Below, piece after piece: positions 35,745 through 44,249 of a stretch of 64,000 nucleotides of DNA. Within the stretch, counting starts at the first letter, position 1, and each line of letters opens with the position of its first letter. The notes beneath the pieces are model-generated. The model was not told the DNA's origin and did not search any database. It was given only the letters and a program-made list of their open reading frames with translations. The position numbers and the translations under genes were made by a program. Location of the stretch: positions 85,340-149,339 of the forward strand of contig JAVEYG010000005.1 in assembly GCA_034003625.1 (NCBI GenBank). Direction: 5' to 3'. Source of the DNA: GWE2-42-39 sp034003625. GTDB lineage: Bacteria; Bacteroidota; Bacteroidia; Bacteroidales; Prolixibacteraceae.

Positions 35745-36788
35745 ATGCAACAACCCGATACAGCAGTACTTTTACTCAATGTGGGCAGTCCCGACCGTCC
35801 CACTACAAAGGCAGTACGCCCGTACCTGTCGCAATTTTTAAACGACCCACGGGTGATTGATCTGCCGTGGTTGTGGCGTAAATTACTTGTCAACCTCATT
35901 ATTGTTCCTTTCCGGGCGCCCAAATCAGCTAAATTGTACCGGAAACTCTGGACCAAAAAAGGTTCTCCGTTAATCTTTCACAGCGAAAATACACGTCAGA
36001 AACTTCAGGAAAAATCAGACGAAAATTACTGCGTTTTTGTGGGCATGCGTTACGGAAACCCATCGATTGCAAAAGCTGTCGGCGAAATTAAGTCGCAGGG
36101 TTTTCGGCAGGTCATCGCGGTGCCGATGTTTCCGCAGTATGCCATGTCGACTACCGAAACAAGTATCGAAGAGCTGAAATTTCAGATGAAAAAACAAAGG
36201 TGTCCGGCAGAATTGAATACTGTTGAGGAATTTTACAGCCATCCAAAATTTATTGACGCATTCGCGGCACAGATCAGCAAATATGAGCCTGAACGATATG
36301 ATCACATCGTGTTCTCGTACCATGGATTACCGAATCGGCACGTGGAACGTATCCATCCGCAGGTAAATGCCGATAGTTGCAAGTGTTTTGAACATTTTCC
36401 TGAACATGGTAAACATTGTTACAAAGCCCAGTGTTACGAAACATCGCGCCTGCTGGCTACCAAGCTGAATCTCCGGAAAGATCAGTATTCGGTGGCATTT
36501 CAGTCGCGCCTGTCGAATAACTGGCTACAGCCTTTTACTGACGAAACGCTGCAATCGCTGCAAAAATCGGGGGTGAAAAAAGTGCTGCTGGCCGCTCCTT
36601 CGTTTGTGGCCGACTGTCTCGAAACCATTGTTGAACTAGGTATTGAATACCGTGAATTTTTTGAAAAAGAACCGGCCAACCAACTTCAAATGGTGGAAAG
36701 CCTCAATAGCAACGATGATTGGGTAGAATTGCTGGACGAGCTGGTACAGAATGCCTCTCGCAAAGGAGCAAAGACGCAAAGCAGATAG
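35745..36788 (+). CDS. hemH: Ferrochelatase
   Basis: A 347-residue enzyme that inserts Fe2+ into protoporphyrin IX, the last haem step. Family landmarks are LLLNVGSPDRPTTKAVRPYL at the N-terminus, FSYHGLPNRH with the catalytic His near residue 190, and the C-terminal FQSRLSNNWLQPFTDETL and PSFVADCLETIVELG. Two starts are possible: GTG 35739 and ATG 35745. I favour ATG because it is the commoner codon and the protein begins directly with the conserved strand. It is the last gene of the haem cluster. Confidence 0.95.
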   Translation: MQQPDTAVLLLNVGSPDRPTTKAVRPYLSQFLNDPRVIDLPWLWRKLLVNLIIVPFRAPKSAKLYRKLWTKKGSPLIFHSENTRQKLQEKSDENYCVFVGMRYGNPSIAKAVGEIKSQGFRQVIAVPMFPQYAMSTTETSIEELKFQMKKQRCPAELNTVEEFYSHPKFIDAFAAQISKYEPERYDHIVFSYHGLPNRHVERIHPQVNADSCKCFEHFPEHGKHCYKAQCYETSRLLATKLNLRKDQYSVAFQSRLSNNWLQPFTDETLQSLQKSGVKKVLLAAPSFVADCLETIVELGIEYREFFEKEPANQLQMVESLNSNDDWVELLDELVQNASRKGAKTQSR

Positions 36789-36924
36789 TCTTACTCTTTT
36801 TTATTTAATGATGGGGAAAATTATCAGATATTTTTACCGGTGCAGGGGGTAAATTATCGGATAATTTTGCCTGTGCGTAGGAGAGATGTGGAAATTCCGA
36901 TAAAATTTATGACCAAAGACATCC

Positions 36925-37103
36925 AACCCGTACCGGGTTGTTCGCCTTACCATAGCTATCGTTTTTACTATAATCCAATGCCGATGGCATTGTCTGATAT
37001 AAGCCAACTTTTGCTGAATAAATCAGTTTCCCGAAAAATCCGGTACGGATTTGATTATAGTAGCAAGCGCGTCAACCCGAAGAAAAAGAACCCGGTACGG
37101 GTT
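36925..37103. repeat. Inverted-repeat element, about 180 bases
   Basis: The ends AACCCGTACCGGGTT (36925-36939) and AACCCGGTACGGGTT (37089-37103) are perfect reverse complements. An inner pair, ACTATAATC (36967-36975) and GATTATAGT (37053-37061), is also perfect. Two nested stems with no transposase fit a MITE-like or structured dispersed repeat. Confidence 0.7.
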
Positions 37104-37143
37104 CGATATAAATATAAAACAAGCGACAGTTGTATACGATGAG

Positions 37144-37163
37144 ATTCCGGCCTTCGCCGGAAT
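37144..37163. repeat. REP-like hairpin
   Basis: ATTCCGG-CCTTCG-CCGGAAT forms a 7-base-pair stem with a 6-base loop. The surrounding GAGATTCCGGCCTTCGCCGG and GGAATGAC are typical of a small palindromic repeat widespread between bacterial genes. Confidence 0.65.
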
Positions 37164-37200
37164 GACAGAAGAAAGCAGAGAATGGCAGATTGAAAAATAT

Positions 37201-38562
37201 CTATTTCACTACCACCGTTTTAATATTCACAAATTCGCGGATGCCGAAAAGGGAAAGTTCGCGCCCGTAGCCGCTTTCCTTAATTCCGCCAAACGGCAGA
37301 CGCGGGTCGGATTTCACAAAATCGTTGACAAATACACAACCGGCTTCCAACCCTTTTTCGGCCAATGTTTTTCCGGTTTCAACATCAGAAGTAAACACTC
37401 CGGCGCCCAACCCAAAGACTGTGTCGTTGGCTATTTGCAGCGCCTCATCCATTGTTTTTACACAAAACAGTACAGCAACCGGCCCAAACAGTTCTTCGTG
37501 ATAGGCGGGCATTCCGGGTTTTACATTTTCCAAAACGGTGGGCGGGTAAAACGGGGCTTCTCCTTCAGGAATAAACCCACCGCACAGAATCTTCGCACCT
37601 AGTCCGACACTTTTGGTAACCTGCTGATGCAACTCATCGCGCAGGTCGCGACGGGCCAGCGGACCAATCGTGGTATCCGGGTCGTTGGGGTCGCCGTAAG
37701 TTGCAGCCTCCATCCGAAATACAAATTCATTGCGGAAAGACTCGTAAACGGATTCCATCACAATGAACCGTTTTGCCCCGATACAACTTTGTCCGGCGTT
37801 GAGCAAGCGGCTGGCGACACAGAGCCGTGCTGCCCCGGCAATATCAGCATCTTCACAAATAATATACGGATCGCTGCCTCCCAGTTCCAATACTGTTTTT
37901 TTCAATACCGACCCGGCCACCGAAGCGACTGATTTTCCGGCTGGTGTGCTTCCCGTCAGTGTAACAGCTTTCACTTTCGGGTTTTCAATGACTGCTTTTA
38001 CCTCGCTCCCACTGATAAGCAATGTGCGGAACACATTTTTTGGAAAACCGGCATCGGCAACCAGTTTTTCGATTGCCAGTGCACAGCCGGCCACATTGCT
38101 TGCATGTTTCAGCAGGCCGGTATTGCCGGCCATCAGTGCCGGGGCCAGAAAACGGAAAACCTGCCAGAACGGAAAGTTCCAGGGCATCACCGCCAGCACT
38201 GTCCCCAGCGGCTGAAACGAAATATACGATTCAGTTGCCTCGGTTTTTATTACTTCATTTTTCAGGAATGACTCTGCTTTTTCAGCATAATAATCACAAA
38301 CCCATGCACATTTTTCAATCTCACCCAACGCTTCGCGTTTCACCTTCCCCATTTCGGCAACTATTCCCGAAGCCAGTATTTCCTTTTGATCGAGCAATTG
38401 CTTTTTCAAATTCAGCATTAATTTTTTTCGTTCCTGAAAAGAGGTTTTCTTCCATTGCTGAAATTCAGCATCGACCAGATCAATGAGCCTGTTCATTTTT
38501 TCTGCCGGATAATTTTCGTAACCGGCAATAAGCAGGCCTGTATATGGATTAATGGATTGCAT
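37201..38562 (-). CDS. NAD(P)-dependent aldehyde dehydrogenase (succinate-semialdehyde dehydrogenase-like)
   Basis: A 453-residue cytosolic aldehyde dehydrogenase. It contains MPWNFPFWQVFRFLAPAL in the cofactor-binding region, LELGGSDPYII with the general-base Glu, and GQSCIGAKRFIV with the nucleophilic Cys, followed by the family's ELFGPVA and LPFGGIKESGYGRE. The length of about 450 and the sequence resemble GabD-like enzymes acting on succinate semialdehyde or related aldehydes. An upstream TTG at 38580 is in frame, but the ATG at 38562 (MQSINPYTG) matches the usual family start. It is convergent with the haem cluster and stands alone. Confidence 0.92.
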   Translation of the reverse strand: MQSINPYTGLLIAGYENYPAEKMNRLIDLVDAEFQQWKKTSFQERKKLMLNLKKQLLDQKEILASGIVAEMGKVKREALGEIEKCAWVCDYYAEKAESFLKNEVIKTEATESYISFQPLGTVLAVMPWNFPFWQVFRFLAPALMAGNTGLLKHASNVAGCALAIEKLVADAGFPKNVFRTLLISGSEVKAVIENPKVKAVTLTGSTPAGKSVASVAGSVLKKTVLELGGSDPYIICEDADIAGAARLCVASRLLNAGQSCIGAKRFIVMESVYESFRNEFVFRMEAATYGDPNDPDTTIGPLARRDLRDELHQQVTKSVGLGAKILCGGFIPEGEAPFYPPTVLENVKPGMPAYHEELFGPVAVLFCVKTMDEALQIANDTVFGLGAGVFTSDVETGKTLAEKGLEAGCVFVNDFVKSDPRLPFGGIKESGYGRELSLFGIREFVNIKTVVVK

Positions 38563-39105
38563 ATTGCTATTTTTTTTCAAAATAAGAAAAAAGGTCCGAC
38601 AAAAAATTGAGGAGGCTTATATTTTTTATCTGTATAAATTTTAAAACCGCTGATTATCTTTTGATTCAAGTTTGGCTATTTTAATAAAAATGTTCTGCCA
38701 GATGGAACTTACATGCAATTTGTCCATCCACAATTTGTACTTTTTTGCACGCATGTTTGTTTCGTAATTTATGGCCTGCCGCTGTATCTCATTCTTGTCT
38801 TTCCCCCAAAAATTCCATCTTTTTTCTAAAATCGCACCCGGAGTGTCCTTCCCGATACCAAATTATAAAGAATAATAGTCCTGAAATGTTAAATTGCAGA
38901 AAAAATGATTAAGGCAAAGCAATTTAAAATAGTCTCACATAATTCAAGTGAAATAAAACAAGAGAAAAAGTCTGAAGATAATTTCCGGCAACGAAGGACA
39001 GCCTCTTTTTATTCAAACAGCATCCTGTTTTGTCCAATAAATGTGAGGGCGCGTATATACGGCTGATTTTTTCTATTTTTGCTGTCATCATATTAATCAG
39101 ACCAA
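38563..39105. other. Intergenic region upstream of PUL2
   Basis: About 540 bases, AT-rich, with no reading frame or RNA gene that I can support. It carries the promoter of the leftward aldehyde dehydrogenase gene and of the rightward PUL2 sigma gene, and forms the boundary between core genes and PUL2. Confidence 0.6.
39074..39081 (+). promoter_or_regulatory. Putative -7 box (TATTTTTG) for PUL2 sigma gene
   Basis: Exact TAnnTTTG match 24 bases before the sigma gene ATG, consistent with expression of the sensor pair from a housekeeping-type promoter. No good -33 TTTG at 19-21 bases. Confidence 0.5.
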
Positions 39106-39684
39106 ATGGTAAATGCTGACAGGGAATATGTTGAATGTCTCAAAAAAGATGATTTTTCAGCTTTTGACAGCTTGTTTAGAAAATATTCCGAAAGCCTGTA
39201 TGCTTTTACCCTGAGCATTACCAAAGAACCTTACATTGCTGAAGAAATCACCCAGTTGGTTTTCATGAAGATATGGGAAAAACGTTCCCGCATTGACGAA
39301 CACCTTTCATTCAAATCTTTTCTTTTTTCGATTGCCTATTCCGAAACTATTTCGTGGTTGCGGAAAGAAAAATCAGAAAAACGGAAAATAGAGAATTTCG
39401 GGGACAAACTTTCAATCGTTTCCAACGAAACTAATTACAGCATCGAGTTCAACAACATTAACAGCCTGGCCACACAAATAATTGACAAGTTTCCGGAGAA
39501 ACGAAAAGAAATCTTCAAGCTCAGCCGCGAACAGGGATATTCAAATAAAGAAATCGCCAGTCGCCTGAATATTTCAGTAAAAACCGTTGAAAACCAGATT
39601 TCTTCAGTCTTGAAAACACTAAAAGAACAACTCGGCAAAGACGGCATTCTCGGCATTCTTTTCTATTTTATCATGTTCCATTAG
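39106..39684 (+). CDS. ECF RNA polymerase sigma factor (PUL2)
   Basis: A 192-residue ECF sigma factor. Region 2 is at about 15-75 (FDSLFRKYSESLYAFTLSIT...AEEITQLVFMKIWEKRS) and region 4 at about 120-180 (FPEKRKEIFKLSREQGYSNK, then the helix-turn-helix with ISVKTVENQISSVLKTL). It opens PUL2 and is followed after 74 bases by its FecR partner, so it should activate the downstream susC operon when the substrate is sensed. Confidence 0.94.
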   Translation: MVNADREYVECLKKDDFSAFDSLFRKYSESLYAFTLSITKEPYIAEEITQLVFMKIWEKRSRIDEHLSFKSFLFSIAYSETISWLRKEKSEKRKIENFGDKLSIVSNETNYSIEFNNINSLATQIIDKFPEKRKEIFKLSREQGYSNKEIASRLNISVKTVENQISSVLKTLKEQLGKDGILGILFYFIMFH

Positions 39685-39758
39685 TTTTTTTTCTGATCCG
39701 GATAGGGGGAACAGGCTTTACGTTTCGTAGTAAGTAAGCAACAGAAAAGTTTGGCATC

Positions 39759-40775
39759 ATGGATTATCCGGAAATAAAAAATTACCTCGAAGGGAAAACC
39801 CCGGCAGAACAATCGGTTCAGATCAGAGAATGGTTGATAAATCCGAAAAACGAGTCACAGGCACGCAGGATTTTGGGCGAAATATGGGCTAATTCCCGTA
39901 TCGAAATGAAAGGCGACAAACCCGATTTCGATGTGATGCTGAAAAAAGTGCATTACCGGTTGGAGAAGCAAAACCCACAACAAAAAGGCAACCCTTCAAA
40001 AGTGTACCGCTTGTTCTCAAAAGTGGCGGCAGTATTGCTGCTCCCTTTGTTGTTGCTAAGTGCCTACCTGTATTTTTTTCCGCCGGAGGGCAACCATTTT
40101 TCTGCTGAGATCGCAACCCGCGAGATTCATACCAAGCCCGGCACCCGCACCAAAGTGGAACTCCCCGATGGCTCCTTTGTTTGGCTGAACGACGGCACCT
40201 TGCTCCGCTATCCTGAATATTTCAGAGGGGGCGACCGGCAGGTTTTTGTCGATGGGGAAGCTTATTTTGAAGTTCAGTCAAATCCGGGGAAACCGTTTAT
40301 TGTGAACAACCCGATTATGACCACGGTGGTCACCGGAACACACTTTAACCTGTATGCGTATTCGGCTGATAATTTTTTTGAAGCCACCCTGCTCGAAGGA
40401 AAAATACGACTCGAAGGGCAAGCCGGAAAGATTGACCTGGTGCCGGGACAACGCATCCAGTTTGATGCCACTACCAAACGGGTAAGCCGCGACGAGATTA
40501 ACCCTGAAGATGCCATTGCCTGGATTGATGGTAAACTGTTGATGCGTAACGAAAAACTGGAATCGGCAATTAAAAAACTCAGCCGGTGGTACAATGTAGA
40601 AATAACGATTGGCGACCCGCAGCTCAAATCGTACGAGCTGACCTGTACCCTCGAAAATGAAAAAATCGGGCAGTGTATGGATTTAATTTCACAGGCTCTG
40701 CCGGTTAGGTACACCATTCACGAAGAAAAGAACAACGATAAAACACAACAAAAAATCCACATAATGAGAAGATAA
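39759..40775 (+). CDS. FecR-family anti-sigma factor (PUL2)
   Basis: A 338-residue inner-membrane signalling protein. The N-terminal cytoplasmic sigma-binding region spans about 1-82, and one membrane segment lies near 85-107 (VAAVLLLPLLLLSAYLYFF). The FecR domain contains GTRTKVELPDGSFVWLNDGT and GEAYFEVQSN. The C-terminal STN-like domain contains ENEKIGQCMDLISQALPVRY. It links the SusC STN domain to the upstream sigma factor. Confidence 0.94.
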   Translation: MDYPEIKNYLEGKTPAEQSVQIREWLINPKNESQARRILGEIWANSRIEMKGDKPDFDVMLKKVHYRLEKQNPQQKGNPSKVYRLFSKVAAVLLLPLLLLSAYLYFFPPEGNHFSAEIATREIHTKPGTRTKVELPDGSFVWLNDGTLLRYPEYFRGGDRQVFVDGEAYFEVQSNPGKPFIVNNPIMTTVVTGTHFNLYAYSADNFFEATLLEGKIRLEGQAGKIDLVPGQRIQFDATTKRVSRDEINPEDAIAWIDGKLLMRNEKLESAIKKLSRWYNVEITIGDPQLKSYELTCTLENEKIGQCMDLISQALPVRYTIHEEKNNDKTQQKIHIMRR

Positions 40776-40780
40776 AAAAA

Positions 40781-40812
40781 GCCTGCCGGAATCTTGCACA
40801 TTCGCGGCGGGC
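40781..40812 (+). terminator. Hairpin between fecR and susC (PUL2)
   Basis: GCCTGCCG (40781-40788) pairs with CGGCGGGC (40805-40812) with one G-T wobble, followed by TGATTTTGATTT. It starts 6 bases after the fecR stop. It is probably an intrinsic terminator or attenuator separating sensor genes from susC. Confidence 0.68.
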
Positions 40813-40851
40813 TGATTTTGATTTAGTAATAACAAAAAATCAGTCAAATTT

Positions 40852-43800
40852 ATGAAAAAAAAGTTTAACTTCTTTATTCAGGGAGGATTAGATCCCCGAA
40901 TAAAAAAAACACTGATGTACATGAAACTAACTTGTTTAGTTATTTTGCTGGGAGTTGTTCAGGTTTTTGCAGGGAAAACTTATGCGCAAAAAACGAATAT
41001 CTCGGTTAATTTAAAGAATGCAACGGTTGAAATGGTACTGCAATCGGTTGAAGAACAGACCGACTTCTACTTCCTTTATAGCCGAAGCATCGTTGATGTT
41101 GACCGGAAAGTGGACCTGCAGGTAAAAGATGTAAAAGTTACCGAATTGCTGAGTTCCCTTTTTGCCGGTACAGAAGTTTCTTATCGTATCGATGGACGGC
41201 AGATTGTGTTGTCGGGCGCCGAAACAAACACCGTGCAGCAGCAAAAAAGCATCTCCGGGAAAGTTACCGACTCGTCGGGGCAACCGCTCCCGGGTGTTTC
41301 CGTGGTGATAAAAGGTACCACCAACGGGACCATTACCGACTTCGCCGGGAAGTACACCTTAGCCAATGTCCCCGGTGACGCCACGTTGGTGTTTTCTTTT
41401 GTGGGGATGAAAGCGCAGGAAATTTCGGTTGCCGGTAAAACGTCAGTGAATGTTAGGTTAGAAGAAGAAACGATTGGGATTGAAGAAGTGGTGGCAGTTG
41501 GGTATGGTGTTACAAAGAAAAGCGACCTGACCGGATCTGTGGCAAGCATAGGGTCTGAAGCAATGGAACGCCAGTCGGCGACGAATGTAACGGAACTGTT
41601 GCGTGGTACATTGCCGGGAATTAATGTGGGTATCAGTACTTCCGCCAAAGGAACATCCGGCCTTGAGATCAGGGGGCCTACTTCATTGGGCGCGGGAAAT
41701 TCGCCGTTAATTGTGGTGGACGATGTGATCTTTAACGGTGATATTGCGGACATCAATCCAATGGATATCGAAAGGATAGATGTATTGAAGGATGCCAGTT
41801 CCGCTGCCATTTATGGCGCCAAAGCTGCTGCAGGTGTAATTATTATCACTACCAAGAGGGGTGCAAAGCTAAAGCCAACCATTAATGTCCGAAGCACAGT
41901 CGGATTAGCCACGCCGAATAAGATGGAAGAAGTTTACGATGCAGAAGGCTACCTGAACTACAGAGCCGATGTGCTGGATCGATTTGATATTGCCAGCCCT
42001 CCAGGATACTATTCCAATCCGGCAAATCTCCCGGGAGGGGTTACGGTTGACCAGTGGTTGGGTTATGACAATTTGCAGGGAACATCAACACCACCGGCAG
42101 ATATCTGGTATGGACGGTTGCAATTGCAACAAATTGAAGTGGATAATTATAAAGCCGGAAACAGCCTGGATTGGAAAGACATTCTTTTTCAAACTGGCTT
42201 ACGAACCGACAATAACATCAGCCTCTCCGGGAAAACCAATAATCTTTCCTATTATACTTCCATCGGTTATGTTGATAATGAGGGGATCGACATTTATGAA
42301 ACCTACAAAAGCTTTCGTGCCCGTGTAAACCTGGAAGCTGATGTAACCAATTATTTAGCGGTTGGGATGAACGTTCAGTTTAAAGAAGACAGCTCCCCTA
42401 CCGGACTCCCCGATACAGGCAGTGCGTATGATAAAAATAGTCCGCTTGGTTCGTTGTACAACGAAGATGGAACCTACAAAGTAGAACCTCATGACGACAA
42501 CTTAGGCATTAATCCCTATCTGTATGAATACAGGGATAACCTATACAAACAGCGGGACCTTACCGCCAACTTATACGGTAAATTAACCTTGCCATACGGA
42601 TTTTCTTATCGGATAAACTGGACAAACAGGTATTATTTCAGGCAAGATTACCAGTTTAGATCATCAAAAGTATCCTTGGGAGAAGGAGGAAGTTCAGGCT
42701 CACGCCGGGACGTTACTTTGCACGACTGGATGGTGGACAACATCTTAAAATGGAACAAGAAGTTTGGCGAGCACTCCTTTGATGTAACCTTACTGTATAA
42801 CGTGGAAGAAAACAATTACTGGAACAGTTACCAGGACAATTCGGAGTTTGATCCTAACGAAAGTTTGAGTTATCACAACTTGTCGATCGGAGCTAGTCCT
42901 TCTATTAGTCAGGACGATACCAGAAGTACGGGAGATGCGGCAATGGCCCGTTTAAATTATGGGCTTTTTGACAAATACCTACTGACCCTCTCTGTACGAC
43001 GGGATGGGTATTCTGCCTTCGGACAGGATAACCCGAGAGCGATTTTTCCATCTGCAGCTTTGGCGTGGAGAATCACAGAAGAAAACTTCATCCATGCTGA
43101 TTGGCTGACCAACTTGAAACTACGACTTTCCTGGGGAGAGAATGGCAACCGCGAAATCGGGCAATATGCAGCATTGTCCAAAATGAACACTACGAAATAT
43201 ATTTACGATCATTCGTCAGTCACCGGAATTTACACCACAAACCTCGCCAACAAGGAATTAAAGTGGGAAAGAACCGCGGCATATAATGTGGGGGTGGATT
43301 TTGCCATGTTGGACGGAAAGATTTCAGGTGCGATCGATGCCTATCACATGTCGACAACCGATTTGCTTTTAGAGCGTTCATTGCCAAATATAACCGGTTA
43401 CGCCGATGTGTTCGCAAACCTGGGCGAAGTTCAAAACCAGGGGATCGAACTTTCTTTAAATACCATCAACATCGATAAAACCGATTTTTCCTGGAGCTCA
43501 TCCTTCTCCTTCTGGTTTAACCGAAATGAAATTAAGCACCTTTATGGGGATATGGTTGACGTAGTCGATGAAGAAGGTAATGTAATCGGACAACGTGAAG
43601 AAGACGACATCCAGAATGGTTGGTACATTGGCCATGCTATTGATGAGATATTCGATTATAAAGTACTTGGAATTTGGCAATTGGGCGAGGAAGAAGAGGC
43701 ATTGAAATATGGCCGGGCACCAGGGGATGCCAAATTGCTGGATGGGAATGATGATGGGGTGATCAATTTTGACGACAAAGTATTTCAAGGATATAAAAAG

Positions 43801-44241
43801 CCGAGGTACCGGGTCAGCTTACGAAACGATTTTACTTACAAGAATTTTGATTTGTCTTTCTTGATAAATTCTTATCTCGGCTATTATGGGGCAAATAATC
43901 AACATTTCAACTACAGGACTGCCCAGGAGCGGTTGAATAAGATCATAACACCATACTGGACCGTTGATAATCCAACCAATGAATGGACGCGTTTGTATTC
44001 CAATAATAATAGCCCTGCTACCAGTTGGTGGGAAAACAGATCTTTTGTGAGGGTGCAAAACATAACAGTTGGGTATCGTGTTCCAAATAATCTGTTAAGA
44101 CGCTTAGATATCAAAAAGATTAGAGTATTTGCCAACGTTCAGAACCTTCCTGCCATTTCCGGTTGGGAATACAACTGGGATGTCGAAACTAGCAACCCGA
44201 CACCAATGATTTTCACCTTTGGAGTTGATTTAAGCCTATAA
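40852..44241 (+). CDS. SusC/RagA family TonB-dependent receptor with STN domain (PUL2)
   Basis: A 1129-residue outer-membrane glycan importer. Order: signal region (about 1-46), STN domain (about 50-110, VEMVLQSVEEQTDFYFLYS), carboxypeptidase-regulatory-like domain (about 132-215, ISGKVTDSSGQPLPGVSV), plug (about 225-345, LEIRGPTSLGAGNSPLIVVD and DASSAAIYGAKAAAGVI), and the barrel to the C-terminus (FGVDLSL). The N-terminal modules are close to those of the PUL1 and PUL3 receptors, whereas the barrels diverge, as expected for different glycans. It pairs with the SusD gene 8 bases downstream. Confidence 0.96.
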   Translation: MKKKFNFFIQGGLDPRIKKTLMYMKLTCLVILLGVVQVFAGKTYAQKTNISVNLKNATVEMVLQSVEEQTDFYFLYSRSIVDVDRKVDLQVKDVKVTELLSSLFAGTEVSYRIDGRQIVLSGAETNTVQQQKSISGKVTDSSGQPLPGVSVVIKGTTNGTITDFAGKYTLANVPGDATLVFSFVGMKAQEISVAGKTSVNVRLEEETIGIEEVVAVGYGVTKKSDLTGSVASIGSEAMERQSATNVTELLRGTLPGINVGISTSAKGTSGLEIRGPTSLGAGNSPLIVVDDVIFNGDIADINPMDIERIDVLKDASSAAIYGAKAAAGVIIITTKRGAKLKPTINVRSTVGLATPNKMEEVYDAEGYLNYRADVLDRFDIASPPGYYSNPANLPGGVTVDQWLGYDNLQGTSTPPADIWYGRLQLQQIEVDNYKAGNSLDWKDILFQTGLRTDNNISLSGKTNNLSYYTSIGYVDNEGIDIYETYKSFRARVNLEADVTNYLAVGMNVQFKEDSSPTGLPDTGSAYDKNSPLGSLYNEDGTYKVEPHDDNLGINPYLYEYRDNLYKQRDLTANLYGKLTLPYGFSYRINWTNRYYFRQDYQFRSSKVSLGEGGSSGSRRDVTLHDWMVDNILKWNKKFGEHSFDVTLLYNVEENNYWNSYQDNSEFDPNESLSYHNLSIGASPSISQDDTRSTGDAAMARLNYGLFDKYLLTLSVRRDGYSAFGQDNPRAIFPSAALAWRITEENFIHADWLTNLKLRLSWGENGNREIGQYAALSKMNTTKYIYDHSSVTGIYTTNLANKELKWERTAAYNVGVDFAMLDGKISGAIDAYHMSTTDLLLERSLPNITGYADVFANLGEVQNQGIELSLNTINIDKTDFSWSSSFSFWFNRNEIKHLYGDMVDVVDEEGNVIGQREEDDIQNGWYIGHAIDEIFDYKVLGIWQLGEEEEALKYGRAPGDAKLLDGNDDGVINFDDKVFQGYKKPRYRVSLRNDFTYKNFDLSFLINSYLGYYGANNQHFNYRTAQERLNKIITPYWTVDNPTNEWTRLYSNNNSPATSWWENRSFVRVQNITVGYRVPNNLLRRLDIKKIRVFANVQNLPAISGWEYNWDVETSNPTPMIFTFGVDLSL

Positions 44242-44249
44242 CCTTAAAA

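Larger units (their letters stand above)
36789..37200. other. Repeat-filled intergenic region between convergent genes
   Basis: 412 bases between hemH and the convergent aldehyde dehydrogenase. Short reading frames here have no recognisable protein signature. The region holds direct-like AAATTATCnGATA words near 36820-36860, a large inverted-repeat element (36925-37103) and a small hairpin repeat (37144-37163). No conventional T-tailed terminator stands out. Confidence 0.6.

Noticed and set aside
36840..37142. Possible 100-codon gene between hemH and the aldehyde dehydrogenase
   Set aside because: Most of it is made of the inverted-repeat element at 36925-37103 and the translation has no domain or coding character.
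27471..37170. Clustered palindromes considered as a CRISPR array or integron attC set
   Set aside because: The repeats are unlike each other, irregularly spaced, and not accompanied by cas or integrase genes; they fit separate dispersed repeats.
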